Below, piece after piece: positions 1-7,488 of a stretch of DNA of 64,000 nucleotides. Location: NCBI RefSeq assembly GCF_028715765.1, contig NZ_JAQURE010000002.1, forward strand, positions 91,663-155,662, written 5' to 3'. The translations under genes were made by a program, and so were the position numbers. The stretch's first letter is position 1; each line of letters begins with the position of its first letter. The notes under the pieces are model-generated. The model was not told where the DNA came from. It was given only the letters and a program-made list of their open reading frames with translations, and ran no database searches. This DNA comes from Rhodoferax sp. GTDB taxonomy: Bacteria > Pseudomonadota > Gammaproteobacteria > Burkholderiales > Burkholderiaceae_C.

Positions 1-201
1 CCGGGCTTCCAATTGCAGCAAGGCCGCCCACTGGCTGGCATCGTCTTCGCGGTACAGCACGCCCTTCAGCAAGGGGACGACCAAGCTGGTGAGGTTGAGC
101 TGGGCTGCGCGGATACCGGGATGGCTGCCAGCGCCAGCCACAAGCGTATCGGTGCTGGCCGACAGCGTGTCAGTGAGACCATCTTGAGACATGGCAAGCA
201 T
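1..201 (-). CDS. jetB: JetB (DUF4194) N-terminus, Wadjet type I; cut by window edge
   Basis: Partial gene: 67 codons from an ATG at 201 (a second ATG lies at 192) run open to base 1. The visible segment LTSLVVPLLKGVLYRED followed by an ASQWAALLQLEAR stretch is what I expect of DUF4194 N-termini, the kleisin/MksE-like accessory subunit JetB of Wadjet type I systems, which bind and cleave closed circular plasmid DNA. Support comes from the DUF3375 (JetA) gene upstream on the same strand. No convincing Shine-Dalgarno precedes either ATG. A vapBC pair and two palindromic repeats separate it from jetA. jetC (SMC-like ATPase) and jetD (nuclease) would lie beyond the left edge and cannot be checked here. 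Confidence 0.7.
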   Translation of the reverse strand, partial: MLAMSQDGLTDTLSASTDTLVAGAGSHPGIRAAQLNLTSLVVPLLKGVLYREDDASQWAALLQLEAR

Positions 202-214
202 TTCAGTTGAATGA

Positions 215-262
215 TTTATTTTGATAGCTGCTAGCGCTTTATATATAAGCGCCAGAGGGCTA
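215..262 (+). repeat. Dispersed palindromic repeat, copy 1 (intergenic)
   Basis: Contains TTTGATAGCTGCTAGCGCTT, a 7-nt AT-rich loop, then AAGCGCCAGAGGGC. The 9-nt arms CTAGCGCTT and AAGCGCCAG pair with one mismatch. It lies between vapC and jetB and matches the copies at 38701, 57250 and others in this window. Confidence 0.85.
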
Positions 263-280
263 TTTAATGTGAAAAAATGT

Positions 281-353
281 CGTCATTGCGAACGAAGTGA
301 AGCAATCCATGACTTCCAAAGGCATGGATCGCCACGCTACGCTCGCGATGACG
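281..353 (+). repeat. Second palindromic repeat family (CGTCATTGCGA-type)
   Basis: A 31-nt left arm (281-311, starting CGTCATTGCGA) and a 31-nt right arm (323-353, ending TCGCGATGACG) pair with about 24 matches around an 11-nt spacer. The motifs GAAGCAATCC and GGATCGCCACGC belong to a repeat type I remember from many unrelated environmental bacteria. It is the only copy in this window, and no flanking duplication was identified. Confidence 0.7.
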
Positions 354-409
354 GGGCTCTTTCATAGTTCGGGATGGCTTCATTGCCATGAAAGTTGGCT
401 CATAAAAAT

Positions 410-814
410 CTAAAGGGAGTTGACCCAGTTTTCAACCTTCAGGCCGGGGTAGTCTTTGAAATCTGCCTCGTTGTTGGTGACCAGCGTGAGCCCAAGGCTG
501 ATCGCGTGGGAGGCAATGAGCTGGTCCATGGTGTCGCGGCGGCGGTCACGCACGGCAGCACGAAGCACACCAAAACTTATCGCATCAGATTCACCAAAGG
601 GCAACACCGGAATGCGCCGCGTCAACAGAGCCAGCACACGTCCGTCCTGCGCACGGTTGGCGGTCTGTATTTCGAGTCCGGCGCGCAGTTCGGCATAACT
701 CACCACCGACATCACGGCACTGCCCTGGGGCAAAGATTCAAGCCGGCGCAGCACTTCGGGCGGCTGGCGCTTGATGATGTAAATGCAAATATTGGTGTCA
801 AGCAGGTAACGCAT
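410..814 (-). CDS. vapC: VapC-family PIN-domain toxin
   Basis: A 134-aa PIN-domain ribonuclease, the toxin of a type II toxin-antitoxin pair; VapC toxins usually cut tRNA or rRNA. The acidic active-site set is present: D6 in LLDTNICIYI, E42 in SYAELRAG, D97 in MDQLIASHA, and D118 in the TNNEADF block. It starts 3 bp after the vapB stop, as expected for a co-transcribed antitoxin-toxin pair. The pair sits between jetA and jetB of the Wadjet locus on the same strand, so it may be transcribed with the defence genes as well as from its own operator-promoter. The RNA target cannot be told from sequence. Confidence 0.9.
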   Translation of the reverse strand: MRYLLDTNICIYIIKRQPPEVLRRLESLPQGSAVMSVVSYAELRAGLEIQTANRAQDGRVLALLTRRIPVLPFGESDAISFGVLRAAVRDRRRDTMDQLIASHAISLGLTLVTNNEADFKDYPGLKVENWVNSL

Positions 815-817
815 GGC

Positions 818-1114
818 TTATTTCTGCGCCTTGTCCACGGCCTCGCCAGCGTCGGTCTCAAAGCGCCAGGGGCTGTTGCCGCTCCAATCGCGTTCGCGTT
901 GTTCGTGAAATTCACGCCCGTCGGCCATGAAGTTGGGGCTGAACATGGACAGGATGGGAGTCAAATCGCCAATGGTCTCTTGCACCACCGGGCGCAGCAC
1001 CAAGGTGTTGCCCACACGTTCAATCTCAACGTCTTGCGCGCCATCCGCAAAGGCCAGTTCTTTGGGAATGCGCACCGCCAGCGAATTGCCACTTTTGAAG
1101 ACTCGGGTCAACAT
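818..1114 (-). CDS. vapB: VapB/AbrB-type antitoxin
   Basis: 98 aa starting at the ATG at 1114, chosen because AAGGAGA lies 8 nt upstream. A longer in-frame reading to 1195 would add 27 residues before the fold begins. The N-terminus LTRVFKSGNSLAVRIPKEL is a typical SpoVT/AbrB swapped-hairpin DNA-binding domain. The C-terminal half, rich in acidic and aromatic residues, would wrap and neutralise the VapC encoded 3 bp downstream. It probably represses its own operon through the palindrome at 1139-1155. Confidence 0.88.
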   Translation of the reverse strand: MLTRVFKSGNSLAVRIPKELAFADGAQDVEIERVGNTLVLRPVVQETIGDLTPILSMFSPNFMADGREFHEQRERDWSGNSPWRFETDAGEAVDKAQK

Positions 1115-1138
1115 GAGGTTTTCTCCTTGAAAATTGAA

Positions 1139-1155
1139 GTATATACAGGATATAC
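1139..1155 (-). promoter_or_regulatory. Putative VapB operator palindrome
   Basis: GTATAT, five bases, ATATAC: perfect 6-nt arms 25 bp upstream of the vapB start. Position and symmetry suit autorepression by a VapBC complex. The operator of the second vapBC (57350-57370) contains the same ATATAC/GTATAT core. Confidence 0.6.
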
Positions 1156-1175
1156 AAAAAGCAATAACAATCGCT

Positions 1176-2696
1176 TCACTGGGTATCCCGCACAAAAATT
1201 ACCCTTGGCAGCCGGGCACGGCGGGTGACCGGGCCGCGTGCCTCGTCAGCTTCATCTGCCACCTGCCACGCCACCGTGTCCTGCACCGATTCATCCACCA
1301 CCGAATGAACCGATTCGCTGGCCAGTTGCAGATAGGCGACCAGCTCGCTCAAGCCCTGTTGCAGCGGGCGGGTGTTCAGCAGCTCCGCCAAGGTAACTTG
1401 GGCTTGAGTTTGCAGTGACTGGCGAATGTGGGCTGACAACGCCGCCTTGTCCACCCGCACCTGCGAAAACAGCGCGGCGGCATCCAGGTCTGCATCACCC
1501 GCCTGCAAGGCCACGCGGGTCAACACCGTTTGCAGCGGTGGCTGGTACAGCGGGCGCTCCAGCGGCAGCTCCACACCCGCGCCAATCTCGTCGATCTGCA
1601 TGAAGTCCGGCACGCGCAGCGCAGTCGGTGCGGTGTCACGCAAGGCCAAAGACTTGCCTTCAATGCCACGCAAAATGTCCATGATGCGGCGGTTTTCCAG
1701 CCAGGCTTTGTCATCCAGAAAACGGCGCAACTGCTGTGAGAGTTGCGCCACCGTGCGTTGGGCGTATTCACCGGCTTCCAGCCAGTCGTAGTGCACACGT
1801 TTCAGGCGCACATCGGGCGCCAGGGCGGACACCGGCGGCAAATCCAGCACCCGCGAGAGCAGCGCGGTGAACTCTTCCTGGCGCGACTGCGACATCAAAA
1901 AGTCCCAAAACGCGCGAAAGCTCTTGCCCTGATCCGATTCGGCAATCGCATCACGCTCGCCCATGATGGCTTGCAGCAGCTCGCCCTTGGCCCCGTCCCA
2001 CAAGGCGATGCGCTCACGCACGGTGCGGTCCAGCGTGCGAAAGTTGTGCTCCACCTCCCGAAAATCCGCCAGCAGCTCACGCGCCAGGCCGGTGAACTGC
2101 TGAAAGCGGTCTTTCAGGGCGGTGTCGTCCAGCAGCGCCATGTTGCCCTCTGCCACGCGGGCGATTTCTGCGTCAATGGCATCACGCTGTTTGTGCAGCT
2201 CATTGATGCGGGCTTGCGGATTGGTCTCAGCACCAAAACTCATTTGTTTGAGCAGGCCAAACAGCGTCAGCAGGCGTGATTCAGTGCCGACAAAAGACCG
2301 GTCTGACAAGCTGCCCAGCCAGGCCATGGCACGCTCGGTGGGCGGGGTCAGGTCAAAGTGCGGCTCGTCCGATCCTGCCGGGTAAAACTTGCGCAACCAA
2401 CCCTTGTCGTTGGCGGCCCAGTCGTTCAAATACTCTTGTGCCGATTTGGGAAAGGCCTTGATACCTTTGCTCTCGCCCAACTGCTCGCGCAGGCCGTAGA
2501 GCGTGTCCTCCAGCGCCTCAGCCAAGTTGGACTGCGCCATGACGCGCACATTGGGCACGACAAACACGCGGTGCAAAAAGCTCGCCACCAGCGGTGCAGA
2601 GTCCGCCGCCAGCAAGCGCCAGGCCGGGTGCTGGCGGCGCTGCAGGTCGAGGGTGGTGTAGTCGAGTTGAATAAGAGCTCCTACGGTATCGGTCAA
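1176..2696 (-). CDS. jetA: JetA (DUF3375), Wadjet type I anti-plasmid protein
   Basis: About 506 aa of DUF3375, the JetA kleisin-like subunit of type I Wadjet. Family landmarks are QHPAWRLLAADSAPLVASFL at the N-terminus, RAMAWLGSLSDRSFVGTESR in the middle and long helical stretches rich in E, R and Q. JetA, JetB and JetC form the condensin-like motor and JetD cuts the plasmid. The start is uncertain: the reading frame opens at TTG 2696, which overlaps the stop of a decayed vapC by two bases, and no ATG lies near the expected N-terminus. A normal type I operon runs jetA-jetB directly; here vapBC and two repeats intervene. Confidence 0.82.
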   Translation of the reverse strand: MTDTVGALIQLDYTTLDLQRRQHPAWRLLAADSAPLVASFLHRVFVVPNVRVMAQSNLAEALEDTLYGLREQLGESKGIKAFPKSAQEYLNDWAANDKGWLRKFYPAGSDEPHFDLTPPTERAMAWLGSLSDRSFVGTESRLLTLFGLLKQMSFGAETNPQARINELHKQRDAIDAEIARVAEGNMALLDDTALKDRFQQFTGLARELLADFREVEHNFRTLDRTVRERIALWDGAKGELLQAIMGERDAIAESDQGKSFRAFWDFLMSQSRQEEFTALLSRVLDLPPVSALAPDVRLKRVHYDWLEAGEYAQRTVAQLSQQLRRFLDDKAWLENRRIMDILRGIEGKSLALRDTAPTALRVPDFMQIDEIGAGVELPLERPLYQPPLQTVLTRVALQAGDADLDAAALFSQVRVDKAALSAHIRQSLQTQAQVTLAELLNTRPLQQGLSELVAYLQLASESVHSVVDESVQDTVAWQVADEADEARGPVTRRARLPRVIFVRDTQ

Positions 2697-2915
2697 ACCT
2701 TAAAAGGATCCATCAGCTTGACACCGGTTCCAGCGAAGTCAGCCAGGTGGTGTGCCACCACCGTCATTTTGTGCTCCAGCGCCGTGGCAACAATCATGGC
2801 ATCACGCTCGGACTTTGGATTTGTCATTGTCAGAGGCCCATGCCCGCACAGCGGGAGACTGGTTTGGATTGCCTTGCCGCAATTCGGAAATGACATGGGT
2901 ATCGAGCACGTACAT
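2693..2915 (-). pseudogene. Degenerate vapC (PIN toxin) remnant
   Basis: From ATG 2915 the frame reads MYVLDTHVISELRQGNP, a clear PIN/VapC N-terminus (FitB type), and stops after 37 codons at 2802. A second frame ending at 2693 carries the family's C-terminal half: SERDAMIVATALEHKMTVVA, then HHLADFAGTGVKLMDPF. The middle of the domain (about 60-70 residues with the central acidic residue) is missing and the frame is shifted, so this toxin is dead. Its stop overlaps the TTG start assigned to jetA. A short fragment upstream ([13 protein letters not shown]) could be the tail of its antitoxin but is too short to identify. Confidence 0.8.
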
Positions 2916-3079
2916 GGTGGGTTCAAAGGTTCGCATTGCGCAGTTCTAGGCTGAGCTTGGCCATGTTTGTATGTTATGAAATTTTCAACAACAAATGCAC
3001 ACGAGTCCAAGACTGGGTCTTTCGTACAACCTTGGGGCCCAAACCTTGAACCACAACCACAGCACCTTGCTCCGCCAAG

Positions 3080-3148
3080 GCCTACGGTAAAATTTCCCGC
3101 GTGGAGCTTCTCCACAAACTGCACGACAAACTCACCCAAGACCCCTGA
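3080..3148 (+). pseudogene. Possible 3' remnant of ribF
   Basis: A short frame reads [22 protein letters not shown] and then stops. The YGK...VELLHKLHD pattern resembles the C-terminal riboflavin-kinase end of RibF as I remember it from betaproteobacteria, where ribF usually lies directly upstream of ileS. No RibF similarity is seen upstream; instead there is toxin-antitoxin and Wadjet DNA. I infer that the intact ribF was displaced and only its tail remains. The match is short and the call is tentative. Confidence 0.4.
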
Positions 3149-3215
3149 ACGCATCGACCGCTGGCAACCCCAGAAGATTGCCAAAATGCCGTGCCACCCT
3201 TGCCTTTCTGCCCAA

Positions 3216-6107
3216 ATGACCACTCAAAATCCACCCCTTGACGCCACCGGCAAAGCCGATTACCGCAGCACCCTGAACCTGCCCGACACCCCGTTTCCGA
3301 TGCGCGGCGACCTGCCCAAGCGTGAACCGCAATGGGTCAAGCAGTGGCAAGAACAAGGCCTGTACCAAAAGCTGCGCGCGGCACGCCATGGTTGCGAGAA
3401 ATTTGTGCTGCACGACGGTCCGCCCTATGCCAATGGGCAAATTCACATGGGCCACGCGGTCAACAAAATTTTGAAAGACATGATCGTCAAGGCGCGCCAA
3501 CTCAAAGGCATGGACGCGGCCTACATTCCCGGCTGGGACTGCCACGGTCTACCGATTGAAAACGCCATTGAGAAAAAGTTTGGCCGCAAGCTCGCCCGGG
3601 ACGACATGCAGGCCAAAAGTCGCGCTTACGCCACCGAGCAAATCGACCTGCAACGCGAAGACTTCAAGCGTCTGGGCGTGCTGGGCGACTGGGACCACCC
3701 CTACCGCACCATGGAATTTGCCACCGAGGCCAATGAAATTCGTGCTTTCAAACGCGTCATAGAACGCGGTTTTGTCTACCGTGGCCTGAAACCCGTATAT
3801 TGGTGCTTTGACTGCGGCTCCAGCCTGGCCGAGTTCGAGATCGAATACGCTGACAAAAAATCGCAAACGCTGGACGTGGGCTTTTTGTGTGCCGAGCCAG
3901 CCAAGCTGGCCAGCGCTTTTGGCTTGACCACACTGACCAAAGACGCCTATGCCGTCATCTGGACCACAACAGCCTGGACCATTCCGGCCAACCAAGCCCT
4001 CAACGCCCACCCGGAATTGACCTACGCGCTGGTCGACACCGACCGTGGCCTGCTGGTGCTGGCGCAAGACTTGGTAACTGCCTGCCTAGAACGTTTCGGC
4101 TTGACTGGCACGGTGTTGGCCACCACCAGTGGCAAGGCGCTGGGTGGCATCCACTTCAAACACCCGTTTGCCCATGTAGACGCTGGCTACGACCGCTTCA
4201 GCCCGGTGTATCTGGCTGAGTACGTCAGCGCTACCGATGGCACCGGCATCGTGCACTCGGCGCCCGCCTATGGGGTAGAAGATTTCAACTCATGCGTGGC
4301 GCACGGCATGGCCTATGACGACATCCTGAACCCAGTGCAGGGCAACGGTGTCTATGCGCCCGAGCTGCCGCTGTTTGGCAACCAGCACATCTGGAAAGCC
4401 TGCCCGGTCATCATCGACGCACTGCGTGATGCCAACCGCCTGTTTTGCACCACCGACATCGTGCACAGCTACCCGCACTGCTGGCGCCACAAAACCCCGG
4501 TGATTTACCGCGCCGCCGCCCAATGGTTCATTCGCATGGACGAAGGCGTTGGCATTTTTACCCAAGACAAAGCGCCTGATACCCTTAGAAACCTTGCGCT
4601 GGCAGCTATCGAAAACACAGCGTTTTACCCCGAAAACGGCAAGGTGCGCTTGCGCGACATGATTGCCGGCAGGCCAGACTGGTGCATCAGCCGCCAGCGC
4701 AGCTGGGGCGTGCCACTGCCCTTTTTCCTGCACAAAGACAGTGGCGAGCTGCACCCCAAAACCATGGAAATTTTGGACATGGCCGCCAACATGGTGGAGC
4801 ATGGCGGCATTGAGGCCTGGAGCAAGGCCAGCACCGAAGCCATCTTCGCCACCCTGGACTGCGAAGCTGACGCGCCCAACTACACCAAAAGCAGCGATAT
4901 CCTTGAGGTCTGGTTTGACTCTGGCACCACCCACACCACGGTGCTCAAAGGCTCACACGCCGGTGCTGGCCACGAAACCGGTGCCGAGGCTGACCTTTAT
5001 CTGGAAGGCCACGACCAGCACCGCGGCTGGTTCCACTCCAGCTTGCTCACCGCCTGCGCCATGTATGGCCGCGCGCCCTATAAAGGCATCTTGACGCACG
5101 GTTTCACCGTGGACAGCAAGGGTCACAAGATGAGCAAGAGCGCTGGCAACGGGGTTGACCCCCAAGCCACCAGCCAAAAACTGGGTGCCGAAATCATCCG
5201 CCTGTGGGTGGCCGCCAGCGACTACTCGGGTGACATTGCCGGCGACGACAAAATTTTGGCGCGCGTGGTGGACACCTACCGCCGCATCCGCAACACCTTG
5301 AAGTTTTTGCTGGCCAATGTCAGCGACTTTGACCCCGCCCTAGATGCCGTGCCGTTGGCTCAGATGCTTGAAATTGACCGCTATGCACTCAGCCGCGCCG
5401 CGCAATTGCAGGCCGAAGTGCTGGCGCATTTTGAGGTGTATGAATTTCACCCGGTGGTGGCCAAGCTGCAGATTTATTGCAGCGAAGACCTGGGCTCTTT
5501 CTACCTCGACATTTTGAAAGACCGGCTCTACACCACCGCGCCCAAGTCGTTGGCACGGCGCAGTGCCCAAACCGCGCTGTGGCAAATCACCCAGGCCATG
5601 CTGCGCTGGATGGCGCCGTTCCTCAGCTTCACCGCCGAGGAAGCTTGGGCTGTGCTGGGCGCTGCGGGCAAAACCCCGCAAGCCACGCGCGAGTCCATCT
5701 TCATGGACACCTACACCCCCTTGGGCGACGCAGATGCCGCCCAGTTGGCCAAGTGGGCACGCATTCGCGAGCTGCGCGACGCGGTCAACAAAGACATTGA
5801 AACCCTGCGCGCCGCGGGCCAAGTGGGCTCATCGCTGCAAGCCCATGTGACCCTGACCGCCGCCCCTGCCGACCACGCCCTGCTGGCCAGCCTGGGCCAA
5901 GACCTGCGCTTTGTATTCATCACATCTGCTATTTATTTAATAGCTGGTGACGCACTATCTATAAGCGCTACAGCCTCAAATGGCATCAAATGCGAGCGCT
6001 GCTGGCATTACCGTGATGACATTGGTGTGGATGCCGCTCACCCCACCCTTTGCGGCCGCTGCGTCAGCAACCTGTTTGGCGCGGGCGAAACCCGCACGGT
6101 GGCCTGA
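3216..6107 (+). CDS. ileS: Isoleucyl-tRNA synthetase
   Basis: 963 aa, class I synthetase that charges tRNA-Ile and edits valine. The ATG at 3216 is chosen because MTTQNPP leads directly into the conserved [20 protein letters not shown]; the frame is open further upstream without family features. The HIGH motif is HMGH at residues 77-80, KMSKS begins at residue 638, and the C-terminal zinc site includes C926-x2-C929 with a second CGRC pair. Just before the zinc site, residues about 905-922 are encoded by a copy of the dispersed palindromic repeat, an in-frame insertion. The stop overlaps the lspA start (TGATG). Confidence 0.97.
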   Translation: MTTQNPPLDATGKADYRSTLNLPDTPFPMRGDLPKREPQWVKQWQEQGLYQKLRAARHGCEKFVLHDGPPYANGQIHMGHAVNKILKDMIVKARQLKGMDAAYIPGWDCHGLPIENAIEKKFGRKLARDDMQAKSRAYATEQIDLQREDFKRLGVLGDWDHPYRTMEFATEANEIRAFKRVIERGFVYRGLKPVYWCFDCGSSLAEFEIEYADKKSQTLDVGFLCAEPAKLASAFGLTTLTKDAYAVIWTTTAWTIPANQALNAHPELTYALVDTDRGLLVLAQDLVTACLERFGLTGTVLATTSGKALGGIHFKHPFAHVDAGYDRFSPVYLAEYVSATDGTGIVHSAPAYGVEDFNSCVAHGMAYDDILNPVQGNGVYAPELPLFGNQHIWKACPVIIDALRDANRLFCTTDIVHSYPHCWRHKTPVIYRAAAQWFIRMDEGVGIFTQDKAPDTLRNLALAAIENTAFYPENGKVRLRDMIAGRPDWCISRQRSWGVPLPFFLHKDSGELHPKTMEILDMAANMVEHGGIEAWSKASTEAIFATLDCEADAPNYTKSSDILEVWFDSGTTHTTVLKGSHAGAGHETGAEADLYLEGHDQHRGWFHSSLLTACAMYGRAPYKGILTHGFTVDSKGHKMSKSAGNGVDPQATSQKLGAEIIRLWVAASDYSGDIAGDDKILARVVDTYRRIRNTLKFLLANVSDFDPALDAVPLAQMLEIDRYALSRAAQLQAEVLAHFEVYEFHPVVAKLQIYCSEDLGSFYLDILKDRLYTTAPKSLARRSAQTALWQITQAMLRWMAPFLSFTAEEAWAVLGAAGKTPQATRESIFMDTYTPLGDADAAQLAKWARIRELRDAVNKDIETLRAAGQVGSSLQAHVTLTAAPADHALLASLGQDLRFVFITSAIYLIAGDALSISATASNGIKCERCWHYRDDIGVDAAHPTLCGRCVSNLFGAGETRTVA
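5930..5985 (+). repeat. Dispersed palindromic repeat, copy 2, inside ileS
   Basis: ATAGCTGGTGACGCAC, then TATCTATAAGCGCTACAGCC, matches the intergenic copies. It is read in the frame giving [13 protein letters not shown], placed between the anticodon-binding region and the C-terminal zinc site. Frame and length are compatible with uninterrupted translation. Confidence 0.75.
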
Positions 6108-6619
6108 TGGCGCGCAAACCCAGCTACAGCCCGTCTCTGCCCGCCGGCATCACGCTGCTGGCGTGGCTGGGCTGGGCCATGGTGGTGCTGATTGCCGACC
6201 AGTTCACCAAAGTGCTCATCATGGGCTACTACCAGTTGGGTGACAGCACACCGGTGACCAGCTTCTTCAACATGGTGCGGGTGCACAACACCGGCGCAGC
6301 ATTCTCGTTTCTGGCCAGTGCCGGGGGCTGGCAGCGCTGGTTTTTTACTGGCATTGGCGTAGCCGCCGTGGCGCTGATCACCTGGATGCTGAAAAAACAC
6401 GCCACGCAAACCCTGTTTGCCTTTGCCTTGGCCAGCATTTTGGGCGGTGCCTTGGGCAACGTGATCGACCGCGTGCTGTATGGCTACGTGGTCGACTTCT
6501 TGGACTTTCATTTCAGGGGTTGGCACTTTCCGGCCTTCAATGTGGCCGACAGCGCCATCACCCTGGGTGCCGCCTGCCTGATTCTTGACGAGCTGCTGCG
6601 CGTGCGCCGCGGGCGTTGA
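6107..6619 (+). CDS. lspA: Lipoprotein signal peptidase (signal peptidase II)
   Basis: 170 aa inner-membrane aspartic protease that removes signal peptides from diacylglyceryl-modified prolipoproteins. Four hydrophobic helices are visible. The two catalytic aspartates lie in [15 protein letters not shown] and FNVADSAI, and the substrate-facing [10 protein letters not shown] motif is present. The start ATG overlaps the ileS stop (TGATG), so translation is probably coupled; ileS-lspA is a standard pair. Confidence 0.96.
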   Translation: MARKPSYSPSLPAGITLLAWLGWAMVVLIADQFTKVLIMGYYQLGDSTPVTSFFNMVRVHNTGAAFSFLASAGGWQRWFFTGIGVAAVALITWMLKKHATQTLFAFALASILGGALGNVIDRVLYGYVVDFLDFHFRGWHFPAFNVADSAITLGAACLILDELLRVRRGR

Positions 6620-6644
6620 CCCACTGTCCAAGCGTGGCCACCTC

Positions 6645-7484
6645 ATGACCCCACAAGACTACGTGCAGCAAAAAGCCGCCGCCTCGGGCAGCAGTTTTTA
6701 CTACGCCTTCTTGTTTTTACCACCCCCCAAACGCGCCGCTATCACCGCCTTTTATGCCTTTTGCCGCGAAGTCGATGACGTGGTGGACGACATGGTTGAC
6801 CCCGGTGTGGCCGCCACCAAACTGCACTGGTGGCGCACCGAGGTGACACAAGCCTTTGCCGGCCAGCCGAGCCACCCGGTGCTGCAAGCGCTGATGCCGC
6901 TGGCGGCCAGCTTTCAGATTGAAGAGCGCCACCTGCAAGCCGTCATTGAAGGCTGCCAGATGGACCTGACCCAGCAGCGCTACCTGGACTACCCCAATTT
7001 GCAGCGCTATTGCCACCTGGTAGCAGGTGAAGTGGGTGAAGTGGCGGCGCGCATTTTTGGCCAAACCCAAGCTCAAACCACCGCCTATGCCCACGCGCTG
7101 GGGCAAGCGCTGCAGCTCACCAACATCATTCGCGACGTGGGTGAAGACGCCCGCCGTGGCCGCATTTACCTGCCCATGAGCGAGCTCAAACAGTTTGCCG
7201 TGCCTGCCCAAGAGGTTTTGAACGGGGTTTATTCAGAGCGCTTTACCGCGCTGATGCAGTTCCAGGCGCAGCGCGCCCAGCGTCTGTATGACGAAGCGCT
7301 GGCGCTTTTGCCCAGCGCTGACCTGCGCGCGCAAAAACCCGGCCTGATGATGGCCAGCATTTACCGCGCCCTGCTGCACGAAATTGAGGCCGAGCAATTT
7401 GCCGTGCTGCACCAGCGCATCAGCCTGACGCCGCTGCGCAAGCTCTGGCTGGCCTGGAAAGTGCAAGCACTGGGGCGGCTGTGA
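6645..7484 (+). CDS. hpnD: Presqualene diphosphate synthase HpnD
   Basis: 279 aa, trans-isoprenyl diphosphate synthase (squalene/phytoene synthase family). It condenses two farnesyl diphosphates to presqualene diphosphate for hopanoid or squalene synthesis. Both Asp-rich motifs are present: REVDDVVDD near residue 47 and RDVGEDARRGR near residue 165, with the GQALQLTNIIRD helix. The gene is followed 4 bp later by hpnE. HpnC, which converts presqualene diphosphate to hydroxysqualene, is not in this window. Confidence 0.92.
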   Translation: MTPQDYVQQKAAASGSSFYYAFLFLPPPKRAAITAFYAFCREVDDVVDDMVDPGVAATKLHWWRTEVTQAFAGQPSHPVLQALMPLAASFQIEERHLQAVIEGCQMDLTQQRYLDYPNLQRYCHLVAGEVGEVAARIFGQTQAQTTAYAHALGQALQLTNIIRDVGEDARRGRIYLPMSELKQFAVPAQEVLNGVYSERFTALMQFQAQRAQRLYDEALALLPSADLRAQKPGLMMASIYRALLHEIEAEQFAVLHQRISLTPLRKLWLAWKVQALGRL

Positions 7485-7488
7485 GACC

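Noticed and set aside
395..1228. Long plus-strand open frame across the vapBC region (277 aa)
   Set aside because: It is the antisense shadow of vapB and vapC, with His/Gly/Gln-rich composition and no family features.
4588..4622. Repeat-like GCGCTGGCAGCTATCGAAAA in ileS
   Set aside because: It encodes [11 protein letters not shown], the normal IleS sequence at this place; the match is short and lacks the second arm.
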